A stretch of 64,000 nucleotides of DNA from Xanthobacter dioxanivorans (GTDB lineage: Bacteria > Pseudomonadota > Alphaproteobacteria > Rhizobiales > Xanthobacteraceae): the NCBI RefSeq assembly GCF_016807805.1, contig NZ_CP063362.1, positions 4,134,501-4,198,500 of the forward strand. The letters run 5' to 3'. Within the stretch, counting starts at the first letter, position 1. Every line of letters starts with the position of its first letter. Under the pieces are notes generated by a model that made no database searches, was not told the DNA's origin, and saw nothing but the letters and a program-made list of their open reading frames with translations. Shown here in pieces: positions 52,543-61,612 of the stretch. The translations under genes and the position numbers were made by a program.

Positions 52543-53162
52543 GTTCCGGCAAATCTCCGCTCCGCGTCGGCGTCGGCGGCCCCGTGGGGTCTGGCAAGAC
52601 TGCGCTCATGGAGGCGTTGTGCAAGGCCTTCCGCGCGCGCTACGACATCTGCGCCATCACCAACGACATCTACACGAAGGAGGACGCCCGGCTTCTCACC
52701 GTGGCCGGGGCCCTGCCGCCGGAGCGCATCCTGGGCGTGGAGACGGGCGGCTGCCCGCACACCGCCATCCGCGAGGATGCCTCCATCAATCTGCGGGCGG
52801 TGGCGGACATGCAGGCCCGCTTCCCCAACCTCGATCTCGTGCTGATCGAATCCGGCGGCGACAATCTCGCCGCGACCTTCTCGCCGGAGCTGGCGGACAT
52901 CACCATTTACGTGATCGACGTGGCGGGCGGCGAGAAGATCCCGCGCAAGGGAGGACCCGGCATCACAAGGTCCGACCTGCTGGTGGTGAACAAGACCGAC
53001 CTTGCCCCCATGGTGGGCGCCGACCTCTCGGTCATGGAGGCGGACACCATTCGCATGCGCGCCGGGCGGCCCTACGTCTTCGCCTCCATCCGCAACGGCG
53101 TGGGGGTGGACGTGGTGGCCCGCTTCATCGAGCAGGCAGGGGGCCTCTCGGCCGCCGCGTGA
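52539..53162 (+). CDS. ureG: Urease accessory GTPase UreG
   Basis: SIMIBI-class GTPase of 207 residues that powers nickel delivery. The P loop is [11 protein letters not shown] at residues 13-23; the switch and metal motif is [14 protein letters not shown] with the Cys-Pro-His that binds Ni2+; ESGGDN and NKTDLAP complete the G motifs. Last gene of the urea locus. ATGA overlap with ureF. Confidence 0.97.
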   Translation: MSSGKSPLRVGVGGPVGSGKTALMEALCKAFRARYDICAITNDIYTKEDARLLTVAGALPPERILGVETGGCPHTAIREDASINLRAVADMQARFPNLDLVLIESGGDNLAATFSPELADITIYVIDVAGGEKIPRKGGPGITRSDLLVVNKTDLAPMVGADLSVMEADTIRMRAGRPYVFASIRNGVGVDVVARFIEQAGGLSAAA

Positions 53163-53227
53163 GGACTGCGGGGCGGCGGCGGCGCATTCCGCGGCCGATC
53201 CGGAGCGGCCGCGGGTCGGGTCATGGA

Positions 53228-53271
53228 ATCAGGTCTTGTGAGATCAGGTCTTGTGAGATCACGTCTTGGGA
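53228..53271. repeat. 15-bp tandem triplication over a stop codon
   Basis: Two exact copies of ATCAGGTCTTGTGAG at 53228-53242 and 53243-53257, then a third, diverged copy starting at 53258. The third covers the TGA (53259-53261) of the secreted protein gene on the minus strand. Confidence 0.85.
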
Positions 53272-53774
53272 CCGGCCTTCGGCTCGCTGCCCGGCTCGGC
53301 CTTGGGCGCCGGCTTCGCCTTGCAGGCGGCCTCGAACTTGGCGACCAGGGGGCCGACACCCGAGAGGGAAATGGCGCGCTTGGCGCCCTTCACCTCGATC
53401 GTCAAGGTGCCGCCTGCCTTGGCGAAAGCCTTGAGGTCGGCCATCTGGGCGGGCGCCTCCACGTCCACCTGCTCGCCCTCCTCCCCTGCGACGCCCTTGC
53501 CGACGAGGCTCTTCTTGGTGGCGCCGACGGTGAGGACCAGGGCCGTGCTGGCGCCGCGCTCGATGCCCTTGGAGCCGATCATGGACTGCACCGTGAGCCC
53601 GGGCGTGCCCGGCTTGCACAGGAAGAAGATGGCGCCATCGTCGCTGTCCGGCACGCCGAAGACGAGGGCGGTCGTCTCCTCGCCTTCCTGCAGGTGCCAG
53701 GTCATCTTCTGCTGGGCGGCCGCTGGTCCGGCGAGCGCGAGAAGGGTGCAGAGGGCAAGAGCGGGACGAAGCAT
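53259..53774 (-). CDS. Secreted hypothetical protein, paralogue A
   Basis: A 171-residue exported protein. Signal peptide residues 1-21 (PALALCTLLALAGPAAAQQ). The mature part has two conserved-looking cysteines (FLCKPG and AACKAK) and ends in a Lys/Pro/Ala-rich tail. It resembles the next gene in layout: an acidic stretch before VFGVPDSDDGAIFFLCKPG matches LRFGLPRAADPVFAVACQPG there, and both end with an amphipathic segment and a Cys. The family is not recognised. It is convergent with ureG and probably unrelated to urease. Confidence 0.7.
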   Translation of the reverse strand: MLRPALALCTLLALAGPAAAQQKMTWHLQEGEETTALVFGVPDSDDGAIFFLCKPGTPGLTVQSMIGSKGIERGASTALVLTVGATKKSLVGKGVAGEEGEQVDVEAPAQMADLKAFAKAGGTLTIEVKGAKRAISLSGVGPLVAKFEAACKAKPAPKAEPGSEPKAGPKT

Positions 53775-53881
53775 GGGTGTGGGTCCAGTTTTTGCGGCGG
53801 CGGATCATACCGGCTGCGCAGCAAAGGGGAAGCCGTGCCGTAAGCTTCTGACTTTGCGATGAAATCTATGGCGCGCGGGAA

Positions 53882-54433
53882 TCATCGGCCGATGAGGCAG
53901 GCGCGGCGGAAGTCCGGAAGCTTGGCCTTGGCGCCAGCCAGGGGGTAGCTGTCGCTGGCGCCGGGCATCTTCACGACCAGGGTTTCGCCCTCGGAAAAAA
54001 GGTCGAGCACCCGCCCCTCCAGAGAAACGGCCGCCTCCACGACCACGCGCCCATCCGCCGCGCCGCGGAAGGCCGAGGCGGCGAGCTCCAGCCGGCGCTT
54101 GCCGGCGGCGAGCGACAGGGCGACGCCATCGCCAGCCTTCACCTTGCCCGAGGCGACCTCCACCGTGAACTGGATGAGCTGGGCGCCCGGCTGGCAGGCG
54201 ACGGCGAACACCGGATCGGCGGCGCGGGGCAGGCCGAAGCGCAGCACGATCGTATCCTCGCCTCTGGCGAGGACCCAGACGCGCGGATCCGCCTTCTCGC
54301 CCTTGGTCTCCTTCTTGGCATCCTTCTTGGGCTCTTGCGCCGTCCCCTTGCTGCTCTTGGGCGCGGCAAGGACAGGGGTCGCGATGAGCGCCGCGATCGC
54401 GACGAGCACTTTCGTGAGCAGCCATGCCCGCAT
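53882..54433 (-). CDS. Secreted hypothetical protein, paralogue B
   Basis: A 183-residue exported protein with signal peptide VLVAIAALIATPVLAAP and a Lys-rich linker (GTAQEPKKDAKKETKGEK). The core LRFGLPRAADPVFAVACQPG and the end KLPDFRRACLIGR parallel paralogue A, including both Cys positions. The pair is therefore likely an old tandem duplication. The start at 54433 has GAGGACC upstream; a longer frame starts at 54511. No function can be assigned. Confidence 0.7.
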   Translation of the reverse strand: MRAWLLTKVLVAIAALIATPVLAAPKSSKGTAQEPKKDAKKETKGEKADPRVWVLARGEDTIVLRFGLPRAADPVFAVACQPGAQLIQFTVEVASGKVKAGDGVALSLAAGKRRLELAASAFRGAADGRVVVEAAVSLEGRVLDLFSEGETLVVKMPGASDSYPLAGAKAKLPDFRRACLIGR

Positions 54434-54626
54434 GGATTCTCGGTCCTCGCCCGTGCACGATCCCAAGGAATGCCGTGCCCCGAAGACGCGCATGCGTCCC
54501 GGTGCCTTCAATCACCCCATAGACGAGTGATGTTTGCGTCCCCCGACGCCATCGCATATCACGGCGTCCCGCCCGCCGCGACAACACGCGCGGGAAATGT
54601 GTTGAAACCCCGCGGCCCAATTCACC

Positions 54627-55415
54627 ATGCCCGAGCTTCCTGAACGCGGCGCCCACTCCCCGGCCGAGTCGCCTCGCGCGGGGGCATCGGGGCGGGTGCG
54701 CATCGATCGCCTGCTGGTGGAGCTTGGGTTGTTCGAGAGCCGTGCCCGCGCCCAGGCGGCCATCGCGGCGGGGCTCGTGCGCGCCGACGGGGTAGTGGTG
54801 GCGAAGCCCTCGGCCGAGGTGAACCCCGCCGCCTCGATCAGCGCGGAAGATGTTCACGACTTCGTGTCCCGCGGCGCGTTGAAGCTCGCCGCCGGTCTCG
54901 ATGCGTTCGGCATCGATCCCCGCGGCCTCGTCGCCCTGGACGTGGGCGCATCCACCGGCGGCTTTACCGAGGTGCTGCTGCGGCGGGGCGCGCGGCGCAT
55001 CCATGCGGTGGATGTGGGGCGCGCCCAGCTCCATCCCCGCCTCGCCGCCCGGCCGGAGGTGCAACTGATGGAGGGCACGGACATCCGCACCCTGGAACGC
55101 GCCGCCATCCCCGAGCCGGTGGATCTCGTGGTGGTGGACGTGAGCTTCATCTCGCTGGCGCTCGTGCTGCCGCCGGCGCTCGCCTTTGCCGCCCCGCGGG
55201 CGAGCCTGGTGGCGCTGGTGAAACCGCAGTTCGAGGCAGGCCGCGCCGCCGTGCGCAAGGGCGTGGTCCGCGACGCGGCGGTGCACGAGGCGGTCTGCGC
55301 CCGGGTAGAAGGCGAGATCGCGGCCCTCGGCTGGCGGGTCCTCGGCCGGGTTCCCTCACCCATCGAGGGGGGAGACGGCAACCGTGAATTCCTCGTCGGG
55401 GCGGCAAGGCCGTGA
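54627..55415 (+). CDS. tlyA: TlyA family rRNA methyltransferase / hemolysin A-like protein
   Basis: A 262-residue protein with an N-terminal S4 RNA-binding domain (RIDRLLVELGLFESRARAQAAI) and an FtsJ-like methyltransferase domain. The SAM motif is ALDVGASTGGFTEVLLRRG near residue 107, with DLVVVDVSFISL and LVALVKPQFEAGR later. TlyA in mycobacteria 2'-O-methylates 16S and 23S rRNA; the hemolysin label is historical. The first 22 residues are poorly conserved in look. The stop overlaps the next gene's GTG start. Confidence 0.9.
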   Translation: MPELPERGAHSPAESPRAGASGRVRIDRLLVELGLFESRARAQAAIAAGLVRADGVVVAKPSAEVNPAASISAEDVHDFVSRGALKLAAGLDAFGIDPRGLVALDVGASTGGFTEVLLRRGARRIHAVDVGRAQLHPRLAARPEVQLMEGTDIRTLERAAIPEPVDLVVVDVSFISLALVLPPALAFAAPRASLVALVKPQFEAGRAAVRKGVVRDAAVHEAVCARVEGEIAALGWRVLGRVPSPIEGGDGNREFLVGAARP

Positions 55416-56635
55416 CCGAGATCACCATCGATCGCATGGGCGCGCAGGGCGACGGCCTCGCCCAGGGGCCCGCCGGACCGCTGTTCGCGCCCTACACCCT
55501 GTCGGGCGAAGAGGTGCGCGGGCACATCGAGAAGGACCGCTTCGTCGTGGACGAGGTGCTGCGGTCGAGCCCGGAGCGCGCCACGCCCTTCTGCCCCCAT
55601 TTCGGCCATTGCGGCGGCTGCCTGCTCCAGCACTGGCAGATCGCCCCCTATCTCGCCTGGAAGCGCGGCCTCGTGGCGGAAGCGCTCGCCCGCGAGGGTG
55701 TCGGGACCGAGGTCCGGCCGATCGTGGATGCCCACGGGGCCGGGCGGCGGCGGGTGATCTTCCACGCCCGGCAATACGGGGCGCGCACCGTGGTGGGCTT
55801 CGCCGAGCGGCGCTCCCACGCCATGGTGGAGATCGGCGCCTGTCCGGTGCTGGCGCCGAGCCTTCATGCCGCCCTGCCGGCCGCCCGCGCGGTGGCGCAG
55901 GCGCTGGCGCCGCTGAAGAAGCCGCTGGACGTGCAGGTGGTCGCCACCGATACCGGGCTCGACATGGATGTGCGCGGCTCCGGGCCGCTGCCGCCGGCCC
56001 TCGTGTGTGAACTCGCCGGGCTCGCCGCGCGCTTCGACCTGGCACGGCTGACCCGCCATGGCGAGCTGCTGCTCCAGCGCACGCCGCCGCGCCTCGCCAT
56101 GGGCCGGGCCGAGGTGGAACTGCCACCCGCCGCCTTCCTCCAGGCCACGGCCGAGGGCGAGCGTGTGCTGGCGGAGGCGGTGCTCGCCGCGACCGCCGGG
56201 GCGAAGCGGGTCGCCGACCTCTTTGCCGGGGCCGGCACGTTCGCGCTGCGGCTCGCCGAGACGGCCCGCGTGTTTGCGGTCGAAAGCCATCAGGGGGCGC
56301 TCGCCGCGCTGCTGAAGGCGGCTCGTGCAACCTCCGGCCTGCGCGGCGTGGAGGGGGAGGCCCGCGACCTCTTCCGCCGCCCGCTCATGCCGGCGGAGCT
56401 TTCCGCCTTCGATGCGGTGGTGCTCGACCCGCCGCGCCAGGGCGCGGAGGCCCAGGTGGCCGAACTCGCCCGCGCGAAGTTGGCGCGCGTCGTCTATGTG
56501 TCCTGCAACGCCGCCACCTTCGCCCGTGACGCGCGCGTCCTCGCCGCCGGCGGCTTCCACCTGCGGCATGTGACGCCGGTGGATCAGTTCCGCTATTCGG
56601 CCCATGTGGAACTGGTGGGCGTGCTCGAGCGCTGA
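55412..56635 (+). CDS. TrmA/RlmD family RNA (uracil-5-)-methyltransferase
   Basis: A 407-residue RNA methyltransferase. A short N-terminal TRAM-like region is followed by the Fe-S cysteines FCPHFGHCGGCLLQHWQ near residue 61. The SAM motif VADLFAGAGTFALRLAE is near 264, VVLDPPRQGA near 333, and the catalytic Cys is in YVSCNAATFARD near 352. RlmCD- or RlmD-type enzymes methylate U in 23S rRNA; the exact site is not predictable. Starts with GTG overlapping tlyA, so both rRNA modification genes are coupled. Confidence 0.9.
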   Translation: MTEITIDRMGAQGDGLAQGPAGPLFAPYTLSGEEVRGHIEKDRFVVDEVLRSSPERATPFCPHFGHCGGCLLQHWQIAPYLAWKRGLVAEALAREGVGTEVRPIVDAHGAGRRRVIFHARQYGARTVVGFAERRSHAMVEIGACPVLAPSLHAALPAARAVAQALAPLKKPLDVQVVATDTGLDMDVRGSGPLPPALVCELAGLAARFDLARLTRHGELLLQRTPPRLAMGRAEVELPPAAFLQATAEGERVLAEAVLAATAGAKRVADLFAGAGTFALRLAETARVFAVESHQGALAALLKAARATSGLRGVEGEARDLFRRPLMPAELSAFDAVVLDPPRQGAEAQVAELARAKLARVVYVSCNAATFARDARVLAAGGFHLRHVTPVDQFRYSAHVELVGVLER

Positions 56636-56646
56636 GCCGCCGCACC

Positions 56647-56698
56647 GCAGGGCAATCTCCCCGCAGGGCAATCTCGTCGGGCGAATCTAGTCGGGCGC
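56647..56698. repeat. Imperfect 14-16 bp tandem repeat after the methyltransferase gene
   Basis: GCAGGGCAATCTC occurs twice (about 56648 and 56664), followed by two decayed copies (GGGCGAATCTAGTC, GGGCGCTGG). The block begins 12 bases after the stop at 56633-56635. Confidence 0.6.
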
Positions 56699-56740
56699 TG
56701 GCAATTGGGTTCTAATGCGGCGCAGCATAGAGGCTGCCCC

Positions 56741-57520
56741 GTGAAACCCTTCCCCGAAGATGCCATCCCCTCCGTTCCGGGGGTGCGCGAGCCGTCCGGC
56801 ATCCGCGCCGTCGAGGCAAGCGCCCTCGAAGGGCGGCGCCTGCGCTATTACGATTATTGCATGGTGGCCTTCTCGGTCATCCTCATCTGCTCCAACCTCA
56901 TCGGCGCGGCGAAGGTCTCGGTGGTGCAGGTGCCGTACATCGGGCCGGTGATCTTCGGTTCGGCAGTGCTGTTCTTTCCACTCTCTTACGTGCTCGGCGA
57001 CGTGCTCACCGAGGTCTACGGCTATGCCCGCGCCCGGCGCGTGGTGTGGGTGGGGTTCGTCGCCTCCATCTACGCGGCGGCCATGGCGGCCGCGGTGGTG
57101 GCCATGCCGCCGGCCCCCGGCTGGCCGGCGCAGGATGCGCTGACCACCGTCTTCGGCCAGACGCCGCGCATCTTCGCCGCCTCCATCCTCGCCTTCTGGT
57201 GCGGCGAGTTCGTCAACGCCTATGTCCTTGCCTTGATGAAGGTTCTCACCGGCGGCCGCCACCTGTGGACGCGCACCATCGGCTCGACCGTGGTGGGGCA
57301 GGCCGTGGACAGCCTCATCTTTTATCCGCTGGCCTTCCTCGGCGTATGGGAGACGCATCTCGTGGTCGCCGTGATGGTGAGCAACTACCTGATGAAGGTG
57401 GGCTGGGAAGTGCTGCTCACCCCCGTCACCTACAAGATCGTGGCCTTCATGAAGCGGCGGGAGGGGATCGACGTCTATGACGTGGGAACGGATTTCACGC
57501 CGTTCCGCACCAAGGTCTAG
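56741..57520 (+). CDS. Queuosine precursor transporter (YhhQ/VUT family)
   Basis: A 259-residue membrane protein of the YhhQ (PF02592) family that imports queuosine precursors such as preQ0/preQ1. About six hydrophobic segments; FFPLSYVLGDVLTEVYGYARARR is the family hallmark, with AFWCGEFVNAYVLALMK and STVVGQAVDSLIFYPLAF. GTG 56741 was chosen because GAGG precedes it and the N-terminus fits; a TTG at 56705 is possible. No preQ1 riboswitch pattern was seen in the 105-base leader. It neighbours RNA modification genes, which suits its role in tRNA modification. Confidence 0.88.
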   Translation: MKPFPEDAIPSVPGVREPSGIRAVEASALEGRRLRYYDYCMVAFSVILICSNLIGAAKVSVVQVPYIGPVIFGSAVLFFPLSYVLGDVLTEVYGYARARRVVWVGFVASIYAAAMAAAVVAMPPAPGWPAQDALTTVFGQTPRIFAASILAFWCGEFVNAYVLALMKVLTGGRHLWTRTIGSTVVGQAVDSLIFYPLAFLGVWETHLVVAVMVSNYLMKVGWEVLLTPVTYKIVAFMKRREGIDVYDVGTDFTPFRTKV

Positions 57521-57677
57521 CCGCCCAGCGCGATGGCCGTGGCGATTTTTGATCGCGCAAGCTGGATTGCCGTACCGTTCGGTGTTAGCAACCTGAGGTA
57601 CGGGGAAGGCAATTCCACGTGATCCGCGGGCCGTGCCGAAGCTGGCCGGATCGCCACGCGTCACGACACAGGGGCCG

Positions 57678-59081
57678 ATGCGCCAGTTTCACGATCACGA
57701 CCACCTGCCGCATCCCTTCCGGCCCCTCAGGGTGGCTCTGTTCGTCCATGCCTTCTATCCCGACCATGTCTATGGCACCGAAGCCTATACCCTGACGCTG
57801 GCGCGGCGGTTCGCGGAGCTTGGCCACCTGCCGGTCGTGGTGACCGCCCGCGAGGCGGGGGAGTCGCCCCAGGCGGAGGAGGTCGAGCGCTACGTGCATG
57901 CCGGCATCCCGGTGCTGCGCATCGACCGCAACCGGACGCCGCCGCGCTCGGCGCGGGACAGCTACGACCAGCCCTCCCTCGTGCCGCTCCTGACCCGCAT
58001 CCTGCGGGAGATCGCGCCGGACGTGGTGCATGTCTGCCATCTCGGGAACTTCACGGCGGTCCTGCCGGAGGTGACCGCCGCGCTGGGCATTCCCACCTTT
58101 GCCACGCTGACCGACTTCTTCAACATCTGCCTCACCGCGACGCTGGAGATCCCCGGCGGCGGGCTGTGCCGCGGCCCCGATGCGGCGCGCCTCAATTGCA
58201 TGCGGTGCGGCCTCTCGCTCAGGGCGATCGAGCAGCCCACGCCGTTCTGGCGGGCCGTTTCCCATCCGGGGATGCGCGATTTCGCCGCCGCCTTCGCCGC
58301 CCGGCTGCACGTTTTCTTGCCGCCGCCGATCGGAACCGACGCGCGCGCGGTGGTGCGCCGGCCGGACGTGCTGAGGGCTGCCATGGGCCGCTACCGCGCC
58401 GCCATCGCCCCCACCGGCTTCCTGGAGGACGTATTCCGAGCCAACGGCACGCCGACGCCCCTCGTGCGCAGCGTGTTCGGCGTGGACATCGACCGGCGGC
58501 CGAAGCCGCCGCGGCCGGCCGGGCCCGTGCGCTTCGGCTTCATCGGCCAGCTCATGTACCACAAGGGCCCGCACCTGCTGCTCCAGGCGCTGCGGCTGCT
58601 GCCGCCAGAGGCCTTCACCCTCGACATCTGGGGCTCGGAGCAGCTCGCGCCCGACTATGCCCGCGATCTGCGGGAGGTGGCGGCGCCCATGCCGGTCACC
58701 TTCCGCGGCACCTTCGACGCGGCTGCAACCGCCGATGTGATGGCGGAGCTGGACGTGGCCGTCCTGCCGTCCACCTGGTTCGAGAATGCCCCGCTCACGC
58801 TGCTGAAGGCCCTCGCGACACATACGCCGGTGGTGGTCTCAGACGTGGCCGGCATGACCGAGTTCGTCGCCGAGGGGGTGAACGGTTTTTCCTTCCCCCG
58901 CGGCGACGTCGACGCCCTGGCGCAGGTTCTGCGCCGCTTTGTGGATGATCCGGGCCTTGCCCGCGCCATGAGCGCATCGACCGTGTTCGATCGCACCGAG
59001 CAGGACATGGCGCGCGACGTGCTCGATCTCTACGGGCGCTTCGGCGCGCTTCCGGCCCCGGCGAGCCGCGCGCCGGCATGA
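57678..59081 (+). CDS. Glycosyltransferase family 4 protein (first of pair)
   Basis: A 467-residue GT-B retaining glycosyltransferase. The N-terminal Rossmann half starts RVALFVHAFYPDHVYGTEAYT; the C-terminal half has GFIGQLMYHKGPHLLLQAL and the nucleotide-sugar binding region STWFENAPLTLLKALATHTP. Four Cys near residues 155-178 (CLTATLEI to CMRCGLSL) could bind metal. GGGG precedes the ATG. ATGA overlap with the next gene. The sugar and acceptor are unknown; capsular or glycolipid synthesis are options, the latter suggested by the PKS and oxoamine synthase beside it. Confidence 0.87.
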   Translation: MRQFHDHDHLPHPFRPLRVALFVHAFYPDHVYGTEAYTLTLARRFAELGHLPVVVTAREAGESPQAEEVERYVHAGIPVLRIDRNRTPPRSARDSYDQPSLVPLLTRILREIAPDVVHVCHLGNFTAVLPEVTAALGIPTFATLTDFFNICLTATLEIPGGGLCRGPDAARLNCMRCGLSLRAIEQPTPFWRAVSHPGMRDFAAAFAARLHVFLPPPIGTDARAVVRRPDVLRAAMGRYRAAIAPTGFLEDVFRANGTPTPLVRSVFGVDIDRRPKPPRPAGPVRFGFIGQLMYHKGPHLLLQALRLLPPEAFTLDIWGSEQLAPDYARDLREVAAPMPVTFRGTFDAAATADVMAELDVAVLPSTWFENAPLTLLKALATHTPVVVSDVAGMTEFVAEGVNGFSFPRGDVDALAQVLRRFVDDPGLARAMSASTVFDRTEQDMARDVLDLYGRFGALPAPASRAPA

Positions 59082-60277
59082 AGATCGCCCTGATCAGCTC
59101 CGGCTACCTGCCGGTGCTCGACGGCGTGACGGTGAGCGTGCACGAGCGGGTGATGCGCCTCGCCGCCCGCGGGCACCGCGTTCTGCTCCTCGCGCCGCGT
59201 CCCGGTCCCGCCCTCGGTGGCATCGGCGCATTGCCGGAAGGGGTCGAGCATGTGGCGCTCGCCAGCGCGCCGTTCGGCGGTGCCCATGGTGACCGAAATG
59301 CGGTGCACGCGGCTCACGGCGAGATCGAGACTGCCCTCGCCGCCTTCCGGCCGGACGTGATCCACGTGGACGAGCCGGAGCGCCTCGCCCTCGGGCTGAA
59401 GCGCATTCCCGCCCGCGCCTATGCGCGCCGCCACGGCGTGCCCAGCATCGCCTTCTTCCACACGAATTTCGTGGACTATGCGGTGGGCGATGGCGCCTTG
59501 CGGCCGCTCGGCGCCATCGGGTGGCGGGCGGTGGCGCGGCTCTATGCGCTCTATGACGCGACCCTCGTGCCCAGCGCCGAGACCCACCGGCGGTTGGAAT
59601 CCTTCGGGCTCCGCACCGGCGTGTACGGCCGGTTCAACGGCGCGGACACCTCCCTCTTCACGCCGGCCTTACGCCAGCCGGGCTATTGGGCGCGGGAATG
59701 GGGGCTGCCGGAGATCGACGGTCGCTTCGTGCTGCTCGTCGTGGGGCGGCTCACGGCGGACAAGGGATGGCGCTTCTGGGAAGGGGCGTTGCCCGCTTTG
59801 GGCCGGCGGCTCGGCGACCGGCTCGCCGTCGTGGTCGCGGGGGAGGGAGCGCTCCGGCCCCGTGTGGCGCAGCTCCTCGCCACCGCCGTCCCCCAAGGGC
59901 ACCTGCTGGGGGCGGTGCCGCGGGCGCGCATGCCGGGGCTGCTCGCCAACGCCGATCTCTACGCCACCGCGTCGCGCCACGAGAATGCGAGCCTGGCGGT
60001 CTATGAAGCACAGGCCAGCGGAACGCCAGTGATCGCTCCGCGCGCCGGCGGCCTTCCCGACCAGATCGCCGACGGCCGCACCGGCCTCCTGTTCGAGCCG
60101 GCGGACCTTAAGGGCTTCGTGGCTGCGGTGGCGCGCGTTGCGGAACATGCGGCGGTTCGGGCCGAACTGCGCGAGGCGCTGGTGGCGCACCGGAATTCCA
60201 TCGGCTGGGATGCGGCGGTCGCGGCGTGGCTCGAAGCCGTGGAGGGCATCGTCGCCCGCAACCGGCGTGTCGCGTGA
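59078..60277 (+). CDS. Glycosyltransferase family 4 protein (second of pair)
   Basis: A 399-residue GT4 enzyme resembling glycolipid glycosyltransferases such as MgtA and SqdX: KIALISSGYLPVLDGVTVSVH at the N-terminus, AFFHTNFVDYA near residue 127, LVVGRLTADKGW near 222, and SRHENASLAVYEAQASGTPV with the E-x7-E-type motif near 304. The overlap with the first GT gene means coupled translation and probably successive sugar additions. Its stop is 7 bases from the end of the convergent oxoamine synthase gene. Confidence 0.88.
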   Translation: MKIALISSGYLPVLDGVTVSVHERVMRLAARGHRVLLLAPRPGPALGGIGALPEGVEHVALASAPFGGAHGDRNAVHAAHGEIETALAAFRPDVIHVDEPERLALGLKRIPARAYARRHGVPSIAFFHTNFVDYAVGDGALRPLGAIGWRAVARLYALYDATLVPSAETHRRLESFGLRTGVYGRFNGADTSLFTPALRQPGYWAREWGLPEIDGRFVLLVVGRLTADKGWRFWEGALPALGRRLGDRLAVVVAGEGALRPRVAQLLATAVPQGHLLGAVPRARMPGLLANADLYATASRHENASLAVYEAQASGTPVIAPRAGGLPDQIADGRTGLLFEPADLKGFVAAVARVAEHAAVRAELREALVAHRNSIGWDAAVAAWLEAVEGIVARNRRVA

Positions 60278-60283
60278 AGGCGG

Positions 60284-61612
60284 TCAGAACCCAACGATAC
60301 CGAGCCGCGCGCCCTCTTCCCGAAGGGCGTAGAGGGCCGCGTCGAGATGCTCCGGCCGGTGGGCCGCGGAGATGAAGAAGCGCAGCCGCGCCGAGCGGTC
60401 GGGAACCCCCGGCGGCAGCACCGGGAAGGCATTGATACCGCGCTCCAGCAGCTTCTGCGCCAGCAGCACGGTCTTGATGGTCTCACCCACCATCACCGGC
60501 ACGATGCCGGTGCCCCAGGACGTTCCCACGTCGAAGCCGGCGGCCGCCGCGCCATCCCGGAAGGCGATGCTGTTCGCCTGGAGGTGGGCGACGCGGCCCG
60601 GCTCCTCCAGCAAGATGGCGAGGGCGGTGCGCGCCGCTTCCGCCACCGGCACCGGCAGCCCCACGCTGTAGACCATGCCGGGTGCGAAGGCCTTCAGGTA
60701 GGCGATCAGCGCCGAAGGTCCGGCGATGTAGCCGCCGCAGCTGACCAGGGTCTTCGACAGGGTGCCGAACCAGATGTCCACGCCGCGCGGGTCCACGCTT
60801 TGATGTTCCGCAAGACCGCGCCCGGTGCGCCCGAGCACGCCGAGCCCGTGGGCGTCGTCGATCATCAGCCAGCAGCCGAAGCGTTGCTTGAGCGCCACCA
60901 GGCGCTTCAGGTCCGGCCCGTCCCCGTCCATGGAAAAGAGGCCCTCGCTGATGAGCAGCACGCGGGCGAAATGGTCGCGGTCGCGGGCGAGCATCGCTTC
61001 CAGCGCGTCGAGGTCGTTGTGCGGGAATGAGCGGCGCGTGGCGCCGGAATACTGGGCGCCGAGCACCACCGAATTGTGCATGAGGGCGTCGGTGACGATG
61101 AGGTCCTTGGGACCCATCAGGGTCGGCAGCACGGCCAGCGGCGTGGCGTGCCCGCTGACGAAGGCGAGCGCATCCTCCGCCGCGTAGACGCCGGCCAGGG
61201 CCTCCTCCAGCGCGCGATGCGCCGGCCGCTCACCTGCCGACAGGCGGCTCGCCGAGACGCTGGTGCCCCACGCCTCCGCCGCCTCGACCACCGCCCGGGT
61301 GATGCGCGGGTCGCCGTTGAGGCCGAGATAGTCGTAGGAGGCGAAGTTGACGATCTCCCGCCCGGCCATGCGCGAGACGGCGCCGGCCCGTGCCTCGTGC
61401 AGGCGGTGGTAGGGGTTCTCGATGCCCAGCACCTCGGCGGCGGCGCTCTGGGTCCGCAGTTCCGCGAACCGGGGCAGGGTGGAGAAGGAGAGGAGCGCGT
61501 CGTGGGCCGGGCTGGCGGGAAGAGCGGCGGGCGCCGTGGGCCGGGGCCCCTCGCGCATCTCGTTCATCAGCCGGGCCAGTTCCGCGTCCGACAGGCCGCC
61601 CCGCGCGGTCAC
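60284..61612 (-). CDS. Alpha-oxoamine synthase (PLP-dependent) coupled to the PKS
   Basis: A 442-residue fold-type I PLP enzyme of the alpha-oxoamine synthase family (relatives: BioF, KBL, HemA, serine palmitoyltransferase). Motifs: NFASYDYLGLNGDPRI near residue 95, FVSGHATPLAVL, IDDAHGLGVLGRTGRG, and GTLSKTLVSCGGY with the Schiff-base Lys. The family condenses an acyl thioester with an amino acid with loss of CO2. The GTG start (61610-61612) overlaps the PKS stop in GTGA, so it is translated straight after the PKS. Hence the acyl donor is probably the polyketide on the PKS carrier domain. About 90 extra N-terminal residues may dock on the PKS. Confidence 0.87.
   Translation of the reverse strand: MTARGGLSDAELARLMNEMREGPRPTAPAALPASPAHDALLSFSTLPRFAELRTQSAAAEVLGIENPYHRLHEARAGAVSRMAGREIVNFASYDYLGLNGDPRITRAVVEAAEAWGTSVSASRLSAGERPAHRALEEALAGVYAAEDALAFVSGHATPLAVLPTLMGPKDLIVTDALMHNSVVLGAQYSGATRRSFPHNDLDALEAMLARDRDHFARVLLISEGLFSMDGDGPDLKRLVALKQRFGCWLMIDDAHGLGVLGRTGRGLAEHQSVDPRGVDIWFGTLSKTLVSCGGYIAGPSALIAYLKAFAPGMVYSVGLPVPVAEAARTALAILLEEPGRVAHLQANSIAFRDGAAAAGFDVGTSWGTGIVPVMVGETIKTVLLAQKLLERGINAFPVLPPGVPDRSARLRFFISAAHRPEHLDAALYALREEGARLGIVGF

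Noticed and set aside
56636..56740. preQ1 riboswitch before the queuosine-precursor transporter gene
   Set aside because: No preQ1-I or II core pattern was seen; the gap instead holds short tandem repeats.
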